This document shows positions 46,387 through 57,655 of a stretch of DNA of 64,000 nt, piece after piece. Each line of letters begins with the position of its first letter. The first letter of the stretch is position 1. Source of the stretch: Umbelopsis ramanniana AG (lineage: Eukaryota; Mucoromycota; Umbelopsidomycetes; Umbelopsidales; Umbelopsidaceae); assembly GCF_025399195.1 (NCBI RefSeq), contig NW_026252091.1, positions 434,001 through 498,000 of the forward strand, in the 5' to 3' direction. Under the pieces are notes generated by a model that did no database searches, had not been told where the DNA came from, and saw only the letters and a program-made list of their open reading frames with translations. Made by a program: the position numbers and the translations under genes.

Positions 46387-49277
46387 ATGTCTAGTAATGA
46401 ACCTTATGCTTCGTCTTCTTCATTTGACCGGAATGACGAATCCTTGCATGAACGTGCACCATTACTACGGGAAGGCCAAAGCTCTGGATCGAGGAAGGAC
46501 AAGGGGAAGGCGACCATTACATCACCGAATTATACCGAAGTCGCACCTGCCGCTTCTATCGAACATGAAGAGCACGTCTCTCGACCACGACGGAACAAAT
46601 CATACTATGTGCTTTCCATACTCTGTACGATAGTTGTCCTCACCGTTATATTAGGCTTACTGTTTGCCCCGAATATTGCACAACGGTATTTACGGGACGG
46701 TGCTGATGTCTCTTTCGACGAAGCATCTATCGTCAATATATCCAATCCAGACAGTCTCGATATACACGTTGCAGGCAAAGTCATCTTGAACGATCGTCTG
46801 TTCGGTCTGTCACAAAAGGCATCCGATCTTTTTGGACAACTCTCCACAGTGCAGTCTGCGCTAAATGTATATAAATCCGCCAAATCAGGTACCAAGGCTA
46901 CGACCGATGGCTCAGCTTTGGGAACCATCGTACTACCTGAATTGCTACTGGAGGAAGGTGACCGGACAACCAACTTTTCTTTTACTTCACAATTTCGAAT
47001 CGGGGATAAAGAACAGCTAGCTGCGTTTTGCCAAGAAGCCGTCAAGCAAAAGGAGGTAGTATGGAGGGTCAATGGCCCTGTGGGCGTCAAGGTTGGATGG
47101 TTCCCCAAAACCTTGGCAATGAATATAGAGAAAGATGTTGTTCTTGAAGGTATGGTATTTTCAGTAGATCAATGGTTTTCGTTATCTTTTGCAGTGTAAA
47201 TGACGATATGTATCTTTGTTCCTTATAGGTATGGATGGATTACAACAAGCGGAACTCAAATCCATGTCGTTTCCCGGAGAACACCCTAAAGGTGGAATTA
47301 TAGTAGAGGGTCAAGTAAGCATTTACAATCCTTCAAGCATGCTGAGCTTCAAGTTGGGCAATGTTGATTTTGGAATCTTTGCTCCCATAGCAAATACTTC
47401 CAGAGACGCATTGATTGCCATTGTCCGTGCTCATGACGCATCTTTGATGGGTAAACAAGTGAACACATTCAATGTCACTGGACGTACTATTCCTATGGAT
47501 AGTGACGATATGGAACGCAAACAAGCTCTCGAAAAATTTCTATCTGATTACTTGAAAGGAGAGAGCAGTATTTTCCATGTCCGTGGAAGTGAACGGGGAC
47601 CAGAAGATGACGAGAACTCGGATTTACCGGAATGGATGAAGAAGGCATTGTCAAGCGTTACACTGGCGATCCCCTTTCCAGGCTCCGCTCAGAAAGACTT
47701 TATAGAAAGCTTGGCAATGAGTAATATTTCCATTGATTTTGCTACAGGAGTAGGCACTGTGGTTTCCGGAAGTGCAACTGCCCTGCTGCGACCACCTCCT
47801 GAAATGAAATTCGATATCAATGTTGAATCAGTCAAGCCGGTGGTCTACCTGTATATGAGTGACGACTACAAAACCCCCTTTGCCAAACTAGAACCATCTG
47901 ATGCCTCACCGGCCAAAACAAGTTTACCGCGGGATGATCCCTCTGTTCCTCAAGACTTGGTTCGAGTAGAATCCAATCTCGAACGTGTACCGTTGACTTT
48001 ACTTCCTGACGGCGAGGATGACTTGGAAAAGTTCCTCAACAAGACTTTCTATGGAACAGAAAACAAGGTTTACATCGGTGGTACTGTGGATGCTAAAGTG
48101 GCCAGCGCTTTTGGAAATCTGACGGTGAAAGATCTTGCCTTCAAAGGCGAAATTTCAACTAAAGGTATTTTCGGTCTTTGATACTTTGTGATGTGACAGC
48201 ACGCAAATGTCCAACCCCATCGACTCCCCCCAAAAAAAATTTATGGCAATATACATCACATCACGACCATCAACGGAATAAAAGAAAATGAAATTAGAAC
48301 AAGCAAACTAACCATTTTTTTTCCTTCGTCTCGTTATCTTCTGTCTCCATTTTTCTTATTGTTGTGTGCTTCACTTGCGGTCGTCAGGAATGGGCGGGCT
48401 GTCAGATCCTCCTCCTCGGTTGGACTCGATTGAACTGAATCATGGATACCCCGATGCGCTTCGTGTCTATGCCAATCTTAGTCTTTTTAACCCATCGGAT
48501 GTTACAGTTACTCTTGGTCCTGTTAATAATTATCTTCTTTATGATGAAGGCCGAATAGGAAATGCCACTCTTGCCAACCACACCCTTGTACCAGGCTGGA
48601 ATACTATTCAAGCCACAGCGTTTTTCACTCCGAATGAAGACGATTCGCGTGAAAAAGCAATGGAGTTTATCAGCGCTTATATTAGCGGTCAGTGTGCAAT
48701 GGACCTTAGTTAAAAAAAAAATTCTAGCTTTCCTAACCGCTCTCCCCTCTACCGTTTAGGCCAAAATCAAACCAATTTGACCATATCAGGAGACCATCCC
48801 AACTCCTCGGCCTCTCCAACACTGCAGACCATGCTCCGCAATTTTAAGTTCTCGTCAAGCGCTCCACCCATGAACCATACTTTGCTGGTGGCTACTCAGA
48901 TAAACATTTTTTCATCCACTGCTGAAATGTGGTTGGTAAATCCCTTCAACACTACAGTCATCGAAGTACTCGCTGTGAATGCAACTGCGAGCTACCATGG
49001 CCTCAAAGTAGGAACGGTTCATGCGGATTTTGAAGACTTGAGTGAAGGTTGGACACGTCGCCTTATTCTCCCCAGTAATGGTACGACAGTGCATACCGAA
49101 AAGTTGCCAGTGATGTTCGAAGTAGGCGGTGGGTTTGAAGCTATTCGAAAAGCAGTTGGAAAATCCATTGAAGTGGACGTTGACAGTATTATTCGAGCAA
49201 GATTGGATGATCTGCACATTTATGATTTGCAATATCATAGAAGCAATGTGTCTGCTCGAGTGCGCCTTTTTCAATAG
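46387..49277 (+). CDS. Tag1-like vacuolar type II membrane glycoprotein
   Basis: Exons: 46387-47149, 47229-48164, 48388-48687, 48760-49277; 838 residues. A disordered, Ser-rich cytosolic N-terminus with an acidic dileucine-type signal (HERAPLLREG, residues ~22-31) precedes one hydrophobic helix at about 78-98 (VLSILCTIVVLTVILGLLF). The large lumenal part has many N-glycosylation sequons and repeated beta-rich modules of the LEA-like kind seen in fungal DUF3712 proteins (VSIYNPSSM..FKLGNVDFGIF and NLSLFNPSDVTVTLGPV are parallel). The same layout is found in yeast YLR173W/Tag1, which ends autophagosome growth during long starvation; orthology is inferred from architecture, not proven. The third intron is 223 nt, long for this window. 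Confidence 0.8.
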
Positions 49278-49656
49278 AAACCGAAAAGGAGAACTTTTGC
49301 AAATTGGTGGCGTGTAATAATAATAAAAATTACTGTTGAAAGCCTCACTTGCCATTGTTCGGCCTGATAAGAACCAAACATTGGCCTGTTAGACCCAACA
49401 TTTTACATAAATTAATAAAATGATCGACGTTATTGCTGTTTCTAAAATTGTAATGCTCTGCACGACATCGACGCAGATACTTCCGCCCTGTCACACATTG
49501 AATTACCTTAACAAGGAGCGCTCGACTCTCTCTACCAACGAGCCTTTTCGTAAGCTGCTGGTTCCCTTCTCTCCTTTTTTTTTTCTCTCTCTCTCTTTCT
49601 TTCTTTCCTCACCTTCCTTTTCTCCCTTTGTTTGCTAGTCCCATTCTTTTTACACA
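49278..49656. promoter_or_regulatory. Promoter region of the Mid2-like gene with a pyrimidine tract
   Basis: An uninterrupted 49-nt C/T tract at 49562-49610, then a second at 49612-49629, lies just before the start codon at 49657. Such tracts mark core promoters or 5' leaders of strongly expressed fungal genes. No gene in the rest. Confidence 0.6.
49562..49629 (+). repeat. Pyrimidine-rich tract
   Basis: Only one purine (49611) in 68 bases, with CT dinucleotide and CTTT repeats. Ends 27 bp before the start codon. Confidence 0.8.
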
Positions 49657-50634
49657 ATGCGTCTGCTATTATACTTAGCAGTCGCCCTCTTTACCCTGCT
49701 CGCCAGTGTCCATGCTGCTACCGAAGATCCTCTCGGTAATATCTTGGCAGGTGCAGGTGCAATAGATCCCACCACGGCGGCCTCAGAACCTACCACCGCA
49801 TCACCCACACACACAACTACCAAGGCTGTCGAGACAACCACTACCACCACTACTACTACTACTACTACTCAGGCACCTGCCACAACAGCTGCTCCCATCA
49901 CAACCAGTTCTGTCCCAGTGGTTGTGAGCTCAAAGCCTGCCAGCAGTGTGGCCTCGACAAGTTCAGCATTAACCACATCATCTTTCATTATGCCTTCGAC
50001 ATCAGTGACATTTGTCTCGACTTCAATGAATGCAACTTCATCTTTGTCAAGTGCTACACCCTCTAACACTACTGCCCCTAGTGATAGCGATAGTGGGTCC
50101 AGCAATAGTAAGCCTATTATTATTGGTTCTATTTGTGGATTTGTCGCCATTATTGCCGCTGGTTTCGGCTACGCGTTCCTGTCCAAAACGAGAAGAAACA
50201 ACCGCAAGAAGAGAGTCTTTGGTGCTGATGATGATGATGGTATGGACCCATCCATCCCTGCTCCTTCACCGTTCCAACGTCATAATGAGTCTTTGGCTCC
50301 AGCTGGGGCGGCATGGGAGTCCGACCAAAAGCGGCCCCTTGGTCCTCCTAGCCCGTACATGGACTATAACTACCCAAGCCCTGCCCTGGGTCAAAACGGA
50401 GTAAGACGTAGCCCTCCTATTGCTCATTCTGATCCTTACAACTATGCCCAGCAACCACCTGCTGCTGGTGCATACTACGATGATCATAATGGTTATGATC
50501 AACAAGTCTACTACGAGCAGTACCCTCAACAGCCCATGGAAATGCAGCATGTTCCTCATAACATGCAGTCTCCTCAAATGAATCAGCAGTACCAATATTA
50601 TGGTCATACTGATCCTTACAATTACAGACAGTAA
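49657..50634 (+). CDS. Mid2-like mucin-type cell-surface sensor
   Basis: Single-exon gene, 325 residues. A cleavable signal peptide spans residues 1 to about 20 (LLLYLAVALFTLLASVHA). An extracellular Ser/Thr domain, expected to be heavily O-mannosylated, runs to about 148 and includes a run of 12 threonines encoded by ACN repeats. One transmembrane helix follows at about 151-173 (PIIIGSICGFVAIIAAGFGYAFL), then a basic stop-transfer RRNNRKKR. The cytosolic tail is rich in Pro, Gln and Tyr, with DPYNYAQ and DPYNYRQ as near-repeats. The layout equals yeast Mid2/Wsc wall-stress sensors feeding the Rho1/Pkc1 pathway, but no WSC cysteine domain is present. Function is inferred from architecture. 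The tail's repeated NPxY-like tyrosine motifs are unusual. Confidence 0.85.
   Translation: MRLLLYLAVALFTLLASVHAATEDPLGNILAGAGAIDPTTAASEPTTASPTHTTTKAVETTTTTTTTTTTTQAPATTAAPITTSSVPVVVSSKPASSVASTSSALTTSSFIMPSTSVTFVSTSMNATSSLSSATPSNTTAPSDSDSGSSNSKPIIIGSICGFVAIIAAGFGYAFLSKTRRNNRKKRVFGADDDDGMDPSIPAPSPFQRHNESLAPAGAAWESDQKRPLGPPSPYMDYNYPSPALGQNGVRRSPPIAHSDPYNYAQQPPAAGAYYDDHNGYDQQVYYEQYPQQPMEMQHVPHNMQSPQMNQQYQYYGHTDPYNYRQ
49834..49869 (+). repeat. ACN trinucleotide tract coding polythreonine
   Basis: Twelve consecutive Thr codons, seven of them ACT in a row at 49849-49869, inside the mucin-like domain. Likely length-variable between strains. Confidence 0.85.
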
Positions 50635-50930
50635 TACACCACTATTGTACTCTTTTTTTTTTATTACCTTTTTTTTCATATAATTATTCTTGGTTTGCAT
50701 TTTTTCACCCCACATTGATTAGGTCAAAAAAGAAAACGATAATAAAGTAAAAAAAAAAAAAGAAAAAGGCCAATCCTTTTAAAAGAAATATATTGTTTGA
50801 TTCAGGCACTTGGGAGTGGAGGAGAGCGGGAACAGTAGGTGTGTCTACCTTGTTACCGGATAAATAGAATAGTGGCAGTACATATGAACAAAAAAAAAAA
50901 TTTCCCAAGCCATTACTGAGGGTGTTAAAA

Positions 50931-51836
50931 TTATGCCTTCTTACTCTTCTGCTGAGCTTCGCGCTTGGCTTTGAAAGCCGCGACATCCTTGTTGACCTCA
51001 ATCATCATCTCTTTATGCAACTTGGGTCTGTAACCAAGAGTGAACAGGATCTCAAAAAACACAAAGAAGGGAGCAAGAACCAGTGCTGAGGAGAATAAAA
51101 AAAAAAATTAGTACCCATGTTTGAAAATTAATGCCTTTTTAGATTATTACCTTGAATGAGGTTATCTAATAACTTGGGGCTTCGCTTTTCAGCAACGCCG
51201 TGGCCAATGAATTGAAGAATCCAAGATACAATGTGAAGGCCGAGAGCAATGTTGTTGGCTTCTGGGTTGGTGCGGTGGAGATAGGTTGCATAATAGCTCA
51301 TACCGTATAGAACTGGTGCATAGAGCAACTAGAAGGAAAAAAAAGTTCGTTGTTAAAAAAAAAAACGTTCTTTTTGGCGCGCGAATATGCCTAGCGTTTC
51401 CTTTCCCCTTCCTCTCTTTGGCATTATATATATAGATGCCATCTCTTTTGCTTAAAACCACTTACAGCTGTTGCTGGGTCGAGGAAAAGATAGTAAACAA
51501 AGTAAAATACTGCTGCGAAAAACCCTAAATCCGGTCCAAATAACTTGAGCCATTGGAGGGAGGATGGCAAGGTACTGACATCCAATAGAGGACCGGTATT
51601 CGATGCAAAAACCAAAGCTACAAATGTGACGCCAAAAGCTTTAGTTAAAGAAGCTCTTTCATATGCACACCATGCATTGCAAACAACCACAACGGAGTTC
51701 CTCCACTTCACATACCTGTCCAAAAAATAATGGGTACACATATAATGTGAATAATCACATTAACCTTGTTGTTGTGATGAGCACCATATACAACAAGCTG
51801 GTGCTTGAGATTGAAGAGATTGCCGAGAAATGACAT
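50931..51836 (-). CDS. MPO1: Mpo1-like 2-hydroxy fatty acid dioxygenase (DUF962)
   Basis: ER membrane Fe(II) enzyme that carries out alpha-oxidation of 2-hydroxy fatty acids from phytosphingosine breakdown (family knowledge). Exons: 51836-51716, 51617-51466, 51328-51151, 51085-50931; 201 residues. The N-terminal block LKHQLVVYGAHHNNKVNVII is the family hallmark, with the His pair and the later HIICVPIIFW supplying metal ligands; LHIVSWILQFIGHGVAEKR in exon 3 holds further His and is also strongly conserved. Four hydrophobic helices are visible. The C-terminus is lysine-rich (QQKSKKA), which could act as an ER-retrieval signal. A CACGTG box lies 100 bp upstream. Confidence 0.93.
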
Positions 51837-52452
51837 GGAGGGCAATGAGAAGAGGTAAATGTGCTTTCGTAATTTTGTCCTCCCATCTAACGAACCCATA
51901 CCCCGCATTATCTCACCCGCGCACTTAGCGGTTTCCACGTGAAGTTTTTTTGATGGTGGTCATCCCACTCAAAATCGATGGCCTTCAGTAATAACGCTAC
52001 CATTTAGAAGGCTTCTTCTATGCACATGTTCAGCGCTTGAAAGCGTTGTATCGTTCGATACTGAATTTTATAATGTCATTGAGAAACTTACGTACGACTG
52101 GCCAATGTCGTAACTCAATTTCCCTACTGAAAAACATACCTTTGGTGATGACCCTGATGATAAAAACCTGAGTTAAAAAGTGGATGGATTGAAAATCACC
52201 CCATCACGATGCCATCAAGGCTGATATCAATCACTCTTCGCCGGATGGGATAAGGTAGGATTGCTAAGATATAAAAATTGTCGGCTCACAATAGGTATAG
52301 CCTAGTCAATAGCATTTACTACCGTTGAACAGCTTATTCCAAAGCGTATCTGTGTCACTCGCCAATGTTACAGTAAACTGACTTCATGGAATTTAACTCA
52401 ATCACTTTTTAAAGTGGTTTATTTTGTTTCTTTTGTTCTAACTGTTGTTACA
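51837..52452. other. Intergenic region MPO1 / NCA2
   Basis: 616 bp containing the MPO1 promoter (with CACGTG at 51936-51941) and the NCA2 3' UTR. No gene recognised. Confidence 0.6.
51936..51941. promoter_or_regulatory. CACGTG box upstream of MPO1
   Basis: E-box core 100 bp before the MPO1 start codon (minus-strand gene). Confidence 0.4.
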
Positions 52453-54959
52453 TCAAAGACGCTGGGAGGCAGTAAGAAATCCCCAAGTACGTGCCATACG
52501 CTGAATGGTTCTAAATCGCTGTTCCAGATTGTAGTTAGGATTTTCTAACTCACGTAAATCTTCGATGAACTTTTCTCGGATGCAATTACGCTGAGGCAAT
52601 CGGCGTGCATAAGATCTCAATAAATGAACTTCACATAGCACGAGTCCTTGTTGCTCGCATGATAGCTTGAGTCCGTTGCCAGATTTATCCTTGTTCCTGG
52701 TATCCGCTTGATTGAGGACCCGCTCTACCTCTCTGCAATGACACTAGGTTTAGCACAATGCTTACTACACTTCATTGGTATTTGATCCCGAATGACTTAC
52801 CGGAGGGAGTCTCGCATGGGTGTACCGAGTTTTCCAACTTGCACTCCTGTTCTCTTTTCCCAAGTTCCTTTAATCCACGCTCCAACGGCCCACAACAAGA
52901 TCATTGAAGGTGCCACAGCTGTAGTACAATTTTTGTAGTAGTGAGTAACGTCATCATGAACAAAACTGTAGTCCCACTGCGTATACATTACCTAAGAAGG
53001 CAAAATTAAGCTCGTTGGACTTGAGCAGTTTGTCAAGAGCAGCCATGGCGAGATCTACGTCCACTTTTGTTTTCTGGACTTGAATTAAAAGTGTACGAAT
53101 AAGGTCACCGCGAATAGCATTTTTAACAGGGCTCTGCGGGGAGAGGATAATGTGTGAGAACTGTGTGCAGCATACATATTTCCCCTTTGTGAGTCACTTA
53201 CCTTGATCGCTTCCTCATAGGCCTTGAGGACTGACGATAGGTCACCTTCACGAACTTGGCTGGATAATTGAGCAACCTGTTCTTCTGTAAAATGATAGTG
53301 ATCCCGTCCAAACTCAGCGACCATTCGTTCAAGAGACTAACACAAACATATGTTTCATAAGGTGAGGTGAGTCGATGATGTTATTGTTATGTTGCCACCG
53401 AAGATATCATGACTTACCTCCATATCGCTTCTCAATCCTTCTTTGCTCAAAAGCGCCAATTGCTGGTCTTTCATGCGAATGGTATCCCATACTTTCAGCA
53501 TAGGTTCCCAAAGCCAATGAATGGCAAAATCTTGAGCCGTATCAACAGCTTCATTCATCCAGATCTTGATATTGTCCTGCTGTCTCGAAACATATTTTAC
53601 AGCCACATTTCCACCAAAGTAAAGCAAAGTCAGAGGTGCCCAGTACCGAGTGAGAAATGAAGGTTTTCCATAAATGCCGATGACTCGGTTGTATTGCTCT
53701 TCGCACTTTGGTATCATCACTAGGGTTATGTCGTCCAGCACCTTTATGAGGCTATCCATATCCTTGTTGTCATTAAAATCGTAGCCTGTACTCCATGTCA
53801 ATACCAATGTATTTTCTGTACTTCTATCAAAATCTTCACCACTTACTTAGTAGTTTATCCATCTGATGATCATGGCATAATGCCTTTTCAGCATTCATAC
53901 CACTGATTTCGTTCAAAATATGCACCAGCAAGTTGAGATTGGCATTCACTTGTTTGTAAGAGGTATCAAAATCGGACTGAGGGTCTATCTGGGGCTTTTT
54001 CTGAATGAGTAGTCCCAAACGTGCAGCTTGTTGATTTTTGAAGGCAACGAGCTTGGATCGTTTGTGATATACTTCCGAACGAATGATGTGTCGCGTGGAG
54101 GCTATCCGGCTGTAATATGGAAACAGCTGCTTGATGATATCTTTTCTAGATAGGTTGGATATATGGTTGGGTAATGCGGATATCCCTATTGGTGCTTCGC
54201 GCAAAGTCTTGGAAGCAAGTCTAAAGATACGAATTGGGGTTGCTGAAAATGCACCATGTTAATGGAAAAAAGGGGAAAAAGCGTGATTGCCGGCTATTCC
54301 AAGTCTATTAGTACTCACTCTGTACTGCATAATAGGTTTCTCTTCCCCAATTTCCATGGATACGACTCCAGTATCGAATTGACTGCGAAAGTGGTAAGGT
54401 TGAATCCAAAAGCGTTTCTTGAATAATGCCATGTAAAGCGAAAGTGCATTTGGCAACTAGCAGCAGCTCCAGTTCTTTATCGTTCGAATCCTTTGGGAAC
54501 TCTCGATACATATTAAGATATTTTGTTAGTGCGTTAGGTGATGGTAAAGATGATCCAGAGAGATCTATGGCTTCGGTTGCCAGAGACAGAAACTTGCGCT
54601 TGTCTCCAGTACGTACAGCCTCGTTCATATCGCTAAGTGAGGAGCGCCTTGGGCGCTCCTTTATGTTGTCCGAAAAGGCTCGATAGAGTGAAGTGTTGAG
54701 CCCATTGATTTGCTCTGTTACGAATCCCATGCTGACGTTCGAAGTCAAACAATCGCGAGAAAAAAGCTGGCCCTGCAACAATGCCGTAATTGTCACGTAG
54801 CAGTCACCACTGACAAAAGTTGAACGGCAGGCCACACCATGTCTCACTCACTTGGTTGGAACGTAGTGCACTTTCAACAACTGAAAATTGAATTATGTAA
54901 CAAAGTAGAACTGCTTTCCTTTACTACAATGTACCGATCCATCTACTATTACATAACAT
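52453..54959 (-). CDS. NCA2: Nca2-like mitochondrial protein
   Basis: Homologue of yeast Nca2, named for nuclear control of ATP synthase and needed for proper mitochondrial Atp6/Atp8 transcript levels; sits in mitochondrial membranes. Exons: 54959-54953, 54880-54852, 54772-54319, 54242-53847, 53785-53418, 53336-53202, 53133-52992, 52918-52801, 52732-52453; 642 residues (yeast 616). Family blocks: KPSFLTRYWAPLTLLYFGGN, FAIHWLWEPMLKVWDTIR, SLERMVAEFGRDHYHF, and SPVKNAIRGDLIRTLLIQVQK, followed by hydrophobic APSMILLWAVGAW. Two membrane segments are visible (about 335-350 and 520-535). The 7-nt first exon is inferred only because it supplies an in-frame ATG; the true start could differ. Internal junctions are firm. 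Confidence 0.87.
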
Positions 54960-55247
54960 AGCTACAAAGCAATCTCCATGCACCGTGATAGACTCCCTTA
55001 AATATGAATAAAAAAAATTAAAAGTCATTGGCAGTCAGACATATCAAAGCAATCAAAGTATGGCTGTTGAGACACGTTGCTCGGAAATGATACATGTAAG
55101 GGTCTCAAGAGGGCAAGGCATCATGTCATGAAGCCATCGGGATTCGGACAGCGACCCACCCGCTATTTATAACGGCTAGCCACGCCTTTGAAACGCCGCT
55201 TTGCGAACCTCCTCTTTTTTCATCACCAATTTACCAGCCGTTACCAA

Positions 55248-57404
55248 ATGACTCAAATGATTCTTGATCAGCAGAGAATCCGCGCCGCTAATGAGATTCA
55301 CCCAACTCCAGATGTCAAGTTTGCTTATGGAACCGCTGGATTTCGTATGCAGTAAGTACCTTGTTACGCAAGGCGCAGACCCCTCTCTGACGTGTTTCCG
55401 CTAACACACGGTATTATGGTTCCTCAGGGCAGACAAACTGGATTCGATTATGTTCAAAGTCGGTATTATTGCTGCTCTTAGATCACTAAAGCTCAATGGA
55501 GCAACTATCGGTGTTATGATCACAGCTTCTCACAACCCTGAAGAGGTGAGTCCGTGTTTTACAGCCACCAGGATGACATGACCCCGGCGACCTAACAATA
55601 GTATCATCGTTTGAACTCAGGATAATGGTGTCAAACTTGTTGATCCTCGCGGTGAAATGCTTGAGCAGTCGTGGGAAGGTCTTTCCACTGAGTTGGCTAA
55701 TGCTAGAGATGCTGATAGCATCCTCAGTGTCATTGACAGCATTGTTGCCAAATATAACATCAACGTTGATAACAAAGCAAACGTCATCTATGCCTATGAC
55801 ACTCGGTAAGGCCATTTCACGTCCTTGTGTTCTAAAAAAACAATTCGGGAAATCAACTTGCTGATCAAAATGTTTCGCCTTCAGACCAAGCTGCCCAGCT
55901 CTTGTTGCTTCGTTGAAAGATGGTCTGGATGCTGCTGGTGCCGATTCCATCGACTTTGGTTTGAAAACCACCCCTCAGCTTCACTATTTGGTGAGATGCA
56001 TTAACACCCAAGGTACCAACGATGCCTATGGTGAGCCCACTGAAGAAGGTTACTACGTCAAGCTTTCTGAAGCATTTAAGACTTTGATGAAGGGAAAGCC
56101 TGTCTTGCCCGCCATCAGCGTTGACTGCGCTAATGGCGTTGGTGCCCCCAAGTTGAAAGAATTCCTGAAGTACATCGACAGCAATGTTTGGACCGCCAAC
56201 CTTGTCAATGACGATATCAAGACCCCAGGAAAGCTGAACTATAACGTATGTATTGTCGCATGTGTTACACGCTTGTATACGAACGCTTACTGACAACTCA
56301 ATGAACTTAAAGGCTGGTGCGGATTACGTCAAAACTCAACAGAAAGCTCCCTTGGGTGCTGTTCTCAATGCTGGTGACCGTTACTGCTCATTCGATGGCG
56401 ATGCTGATCGCCTTGTTTACTACTACGCTGATGATGGTACGTGCAATACAGTCAGGTGTAAAGTAGATCAATCGTTTGCGTCAGATCCCGACTAACATTA
56501 CCTTTGTATTTCAGCTGGTGTTTTCCATTTGTTGGACGGTGATAAGATCGCTGGCTTGGCTGCCATGTTCATTATGGACTTGGTCAAGACTGCCGGTGTT
56601 GACTCAATCAATGTTGGTGTTGTCCAGACTGCTTATGCCAACGGTAGCTCTACAAAGTATTTGAGCGGAGAACTTAAAGTTCCCGTCTCATGTGTTTCCA
56701 CCGGTGTCAAGCACCTTCATCATGAAGCTGAGAAATACGACGTCGGTGTTTACTTCGAAGCCAATGGCCACGGTACTGTCCTCTTCAGCCCTGAAGCTTT
56801 GAACACCATCAAGACTTCTGAAGGGTAAGTACATATATGCGGGCAAAACGAATTGTTAGATTTTTCATAGCCACTAACTTGCTGTGTTAGACGTACTCCC
56901 GCTCAGAACACTGCCTTGACTCAACTTCAAGCTCTCACCGAACTCATCAATCAAACCGTTGGTGATGCCCTCTCCGATATGCTTCTAGTTGAAGTTATTC
57001 TCGCTCATCGTCATTGGACCTGCCAAGAATGGGATCAAGCTTACACCGACCTTCCCAACCGACTTGTCAAGGTTGTTGTCGCTGATCGCACCATTTTCAA
57101 GACTACCGATGCTGAAAGAAAGCTTGTTGAACCCCAGGGCTTGCAACAAGAAATTGATACCATTGTCAGCAAGTATAGCAACGGAAGATCATTCGTTCGG
57201 TGAGTGAGATGTCGCATATATATGCAATTGCGCCTGGTATTCAGCACTAATCTCGTTGTAATGTATAGTGCTTCTGGTACTGAGGATGCCGTTCGCGTGT
57301 ACGCCGAAGCTGCTACTCGCACTGAGACCGACTATCTCGCCATGGCTGTTGCACAGTTGGTTTACGACCGTGGTGGTGGTGTTGGTTCTGCTCCATCCAT
57401 CTAA
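55248..57404 (+). CDS. AGM1: Phosphoacetylglucosamine mutase
   Basis: Converts GlcNAc-6-phosphate to GlcNAc-1-phosphate, the substrate for UAP1 (also in this window), in the cytosol (Pcm1/PGM3). Exons: 55248-55351, 55428-55545, 55621-55805, 55885-56245, 56313-56436, 56515-56824, 56891-57199, 57269-57404; 548 residues (yeast 557). The phosphoserine loop is [16 protein letters not shown], split by an intron after PEE. The metal-binding loop is [12 protein letters not shown]. The sugar-binding loop is [12 protein letters not shown] and the phosphate-binding loop [14 protein letters not shown], again crossing an intron. All four catalytic regions are intact. Two AATAAA sites lie near 57508-57517. 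Confidence 0.97.
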
Positions 57405-57507
57405 GCTGACACAGCTTGAAAACTACTACTCAGTTACCTGAGAACAAACACATGCTTATCTTGCTCTGAATTTTCCTGTTCTTTACCCTGCGCACATAAC
57501 CCAATCA

Positions 57508-57517
57508 AATAAATAAA
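57508..57517 (+). terminator. Overlapping poly(A) signals of AGM1
   Basis: Two overlapping AATAAA hexamers about 105 bp after the stop codon. Confidence 0.5.
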
Positions 57518-57655
57518 AAAGACGAATAAGGATATTCTACACCAACAGCCATGACATTTGAGTTGTAAACGGTGCTATTGTTTCTATAGCTATTGTACAA
57601 TATATGATTTATTCGGATGTCGTCGCCTGGTAGCTAAATACAAAAATAATGACGT

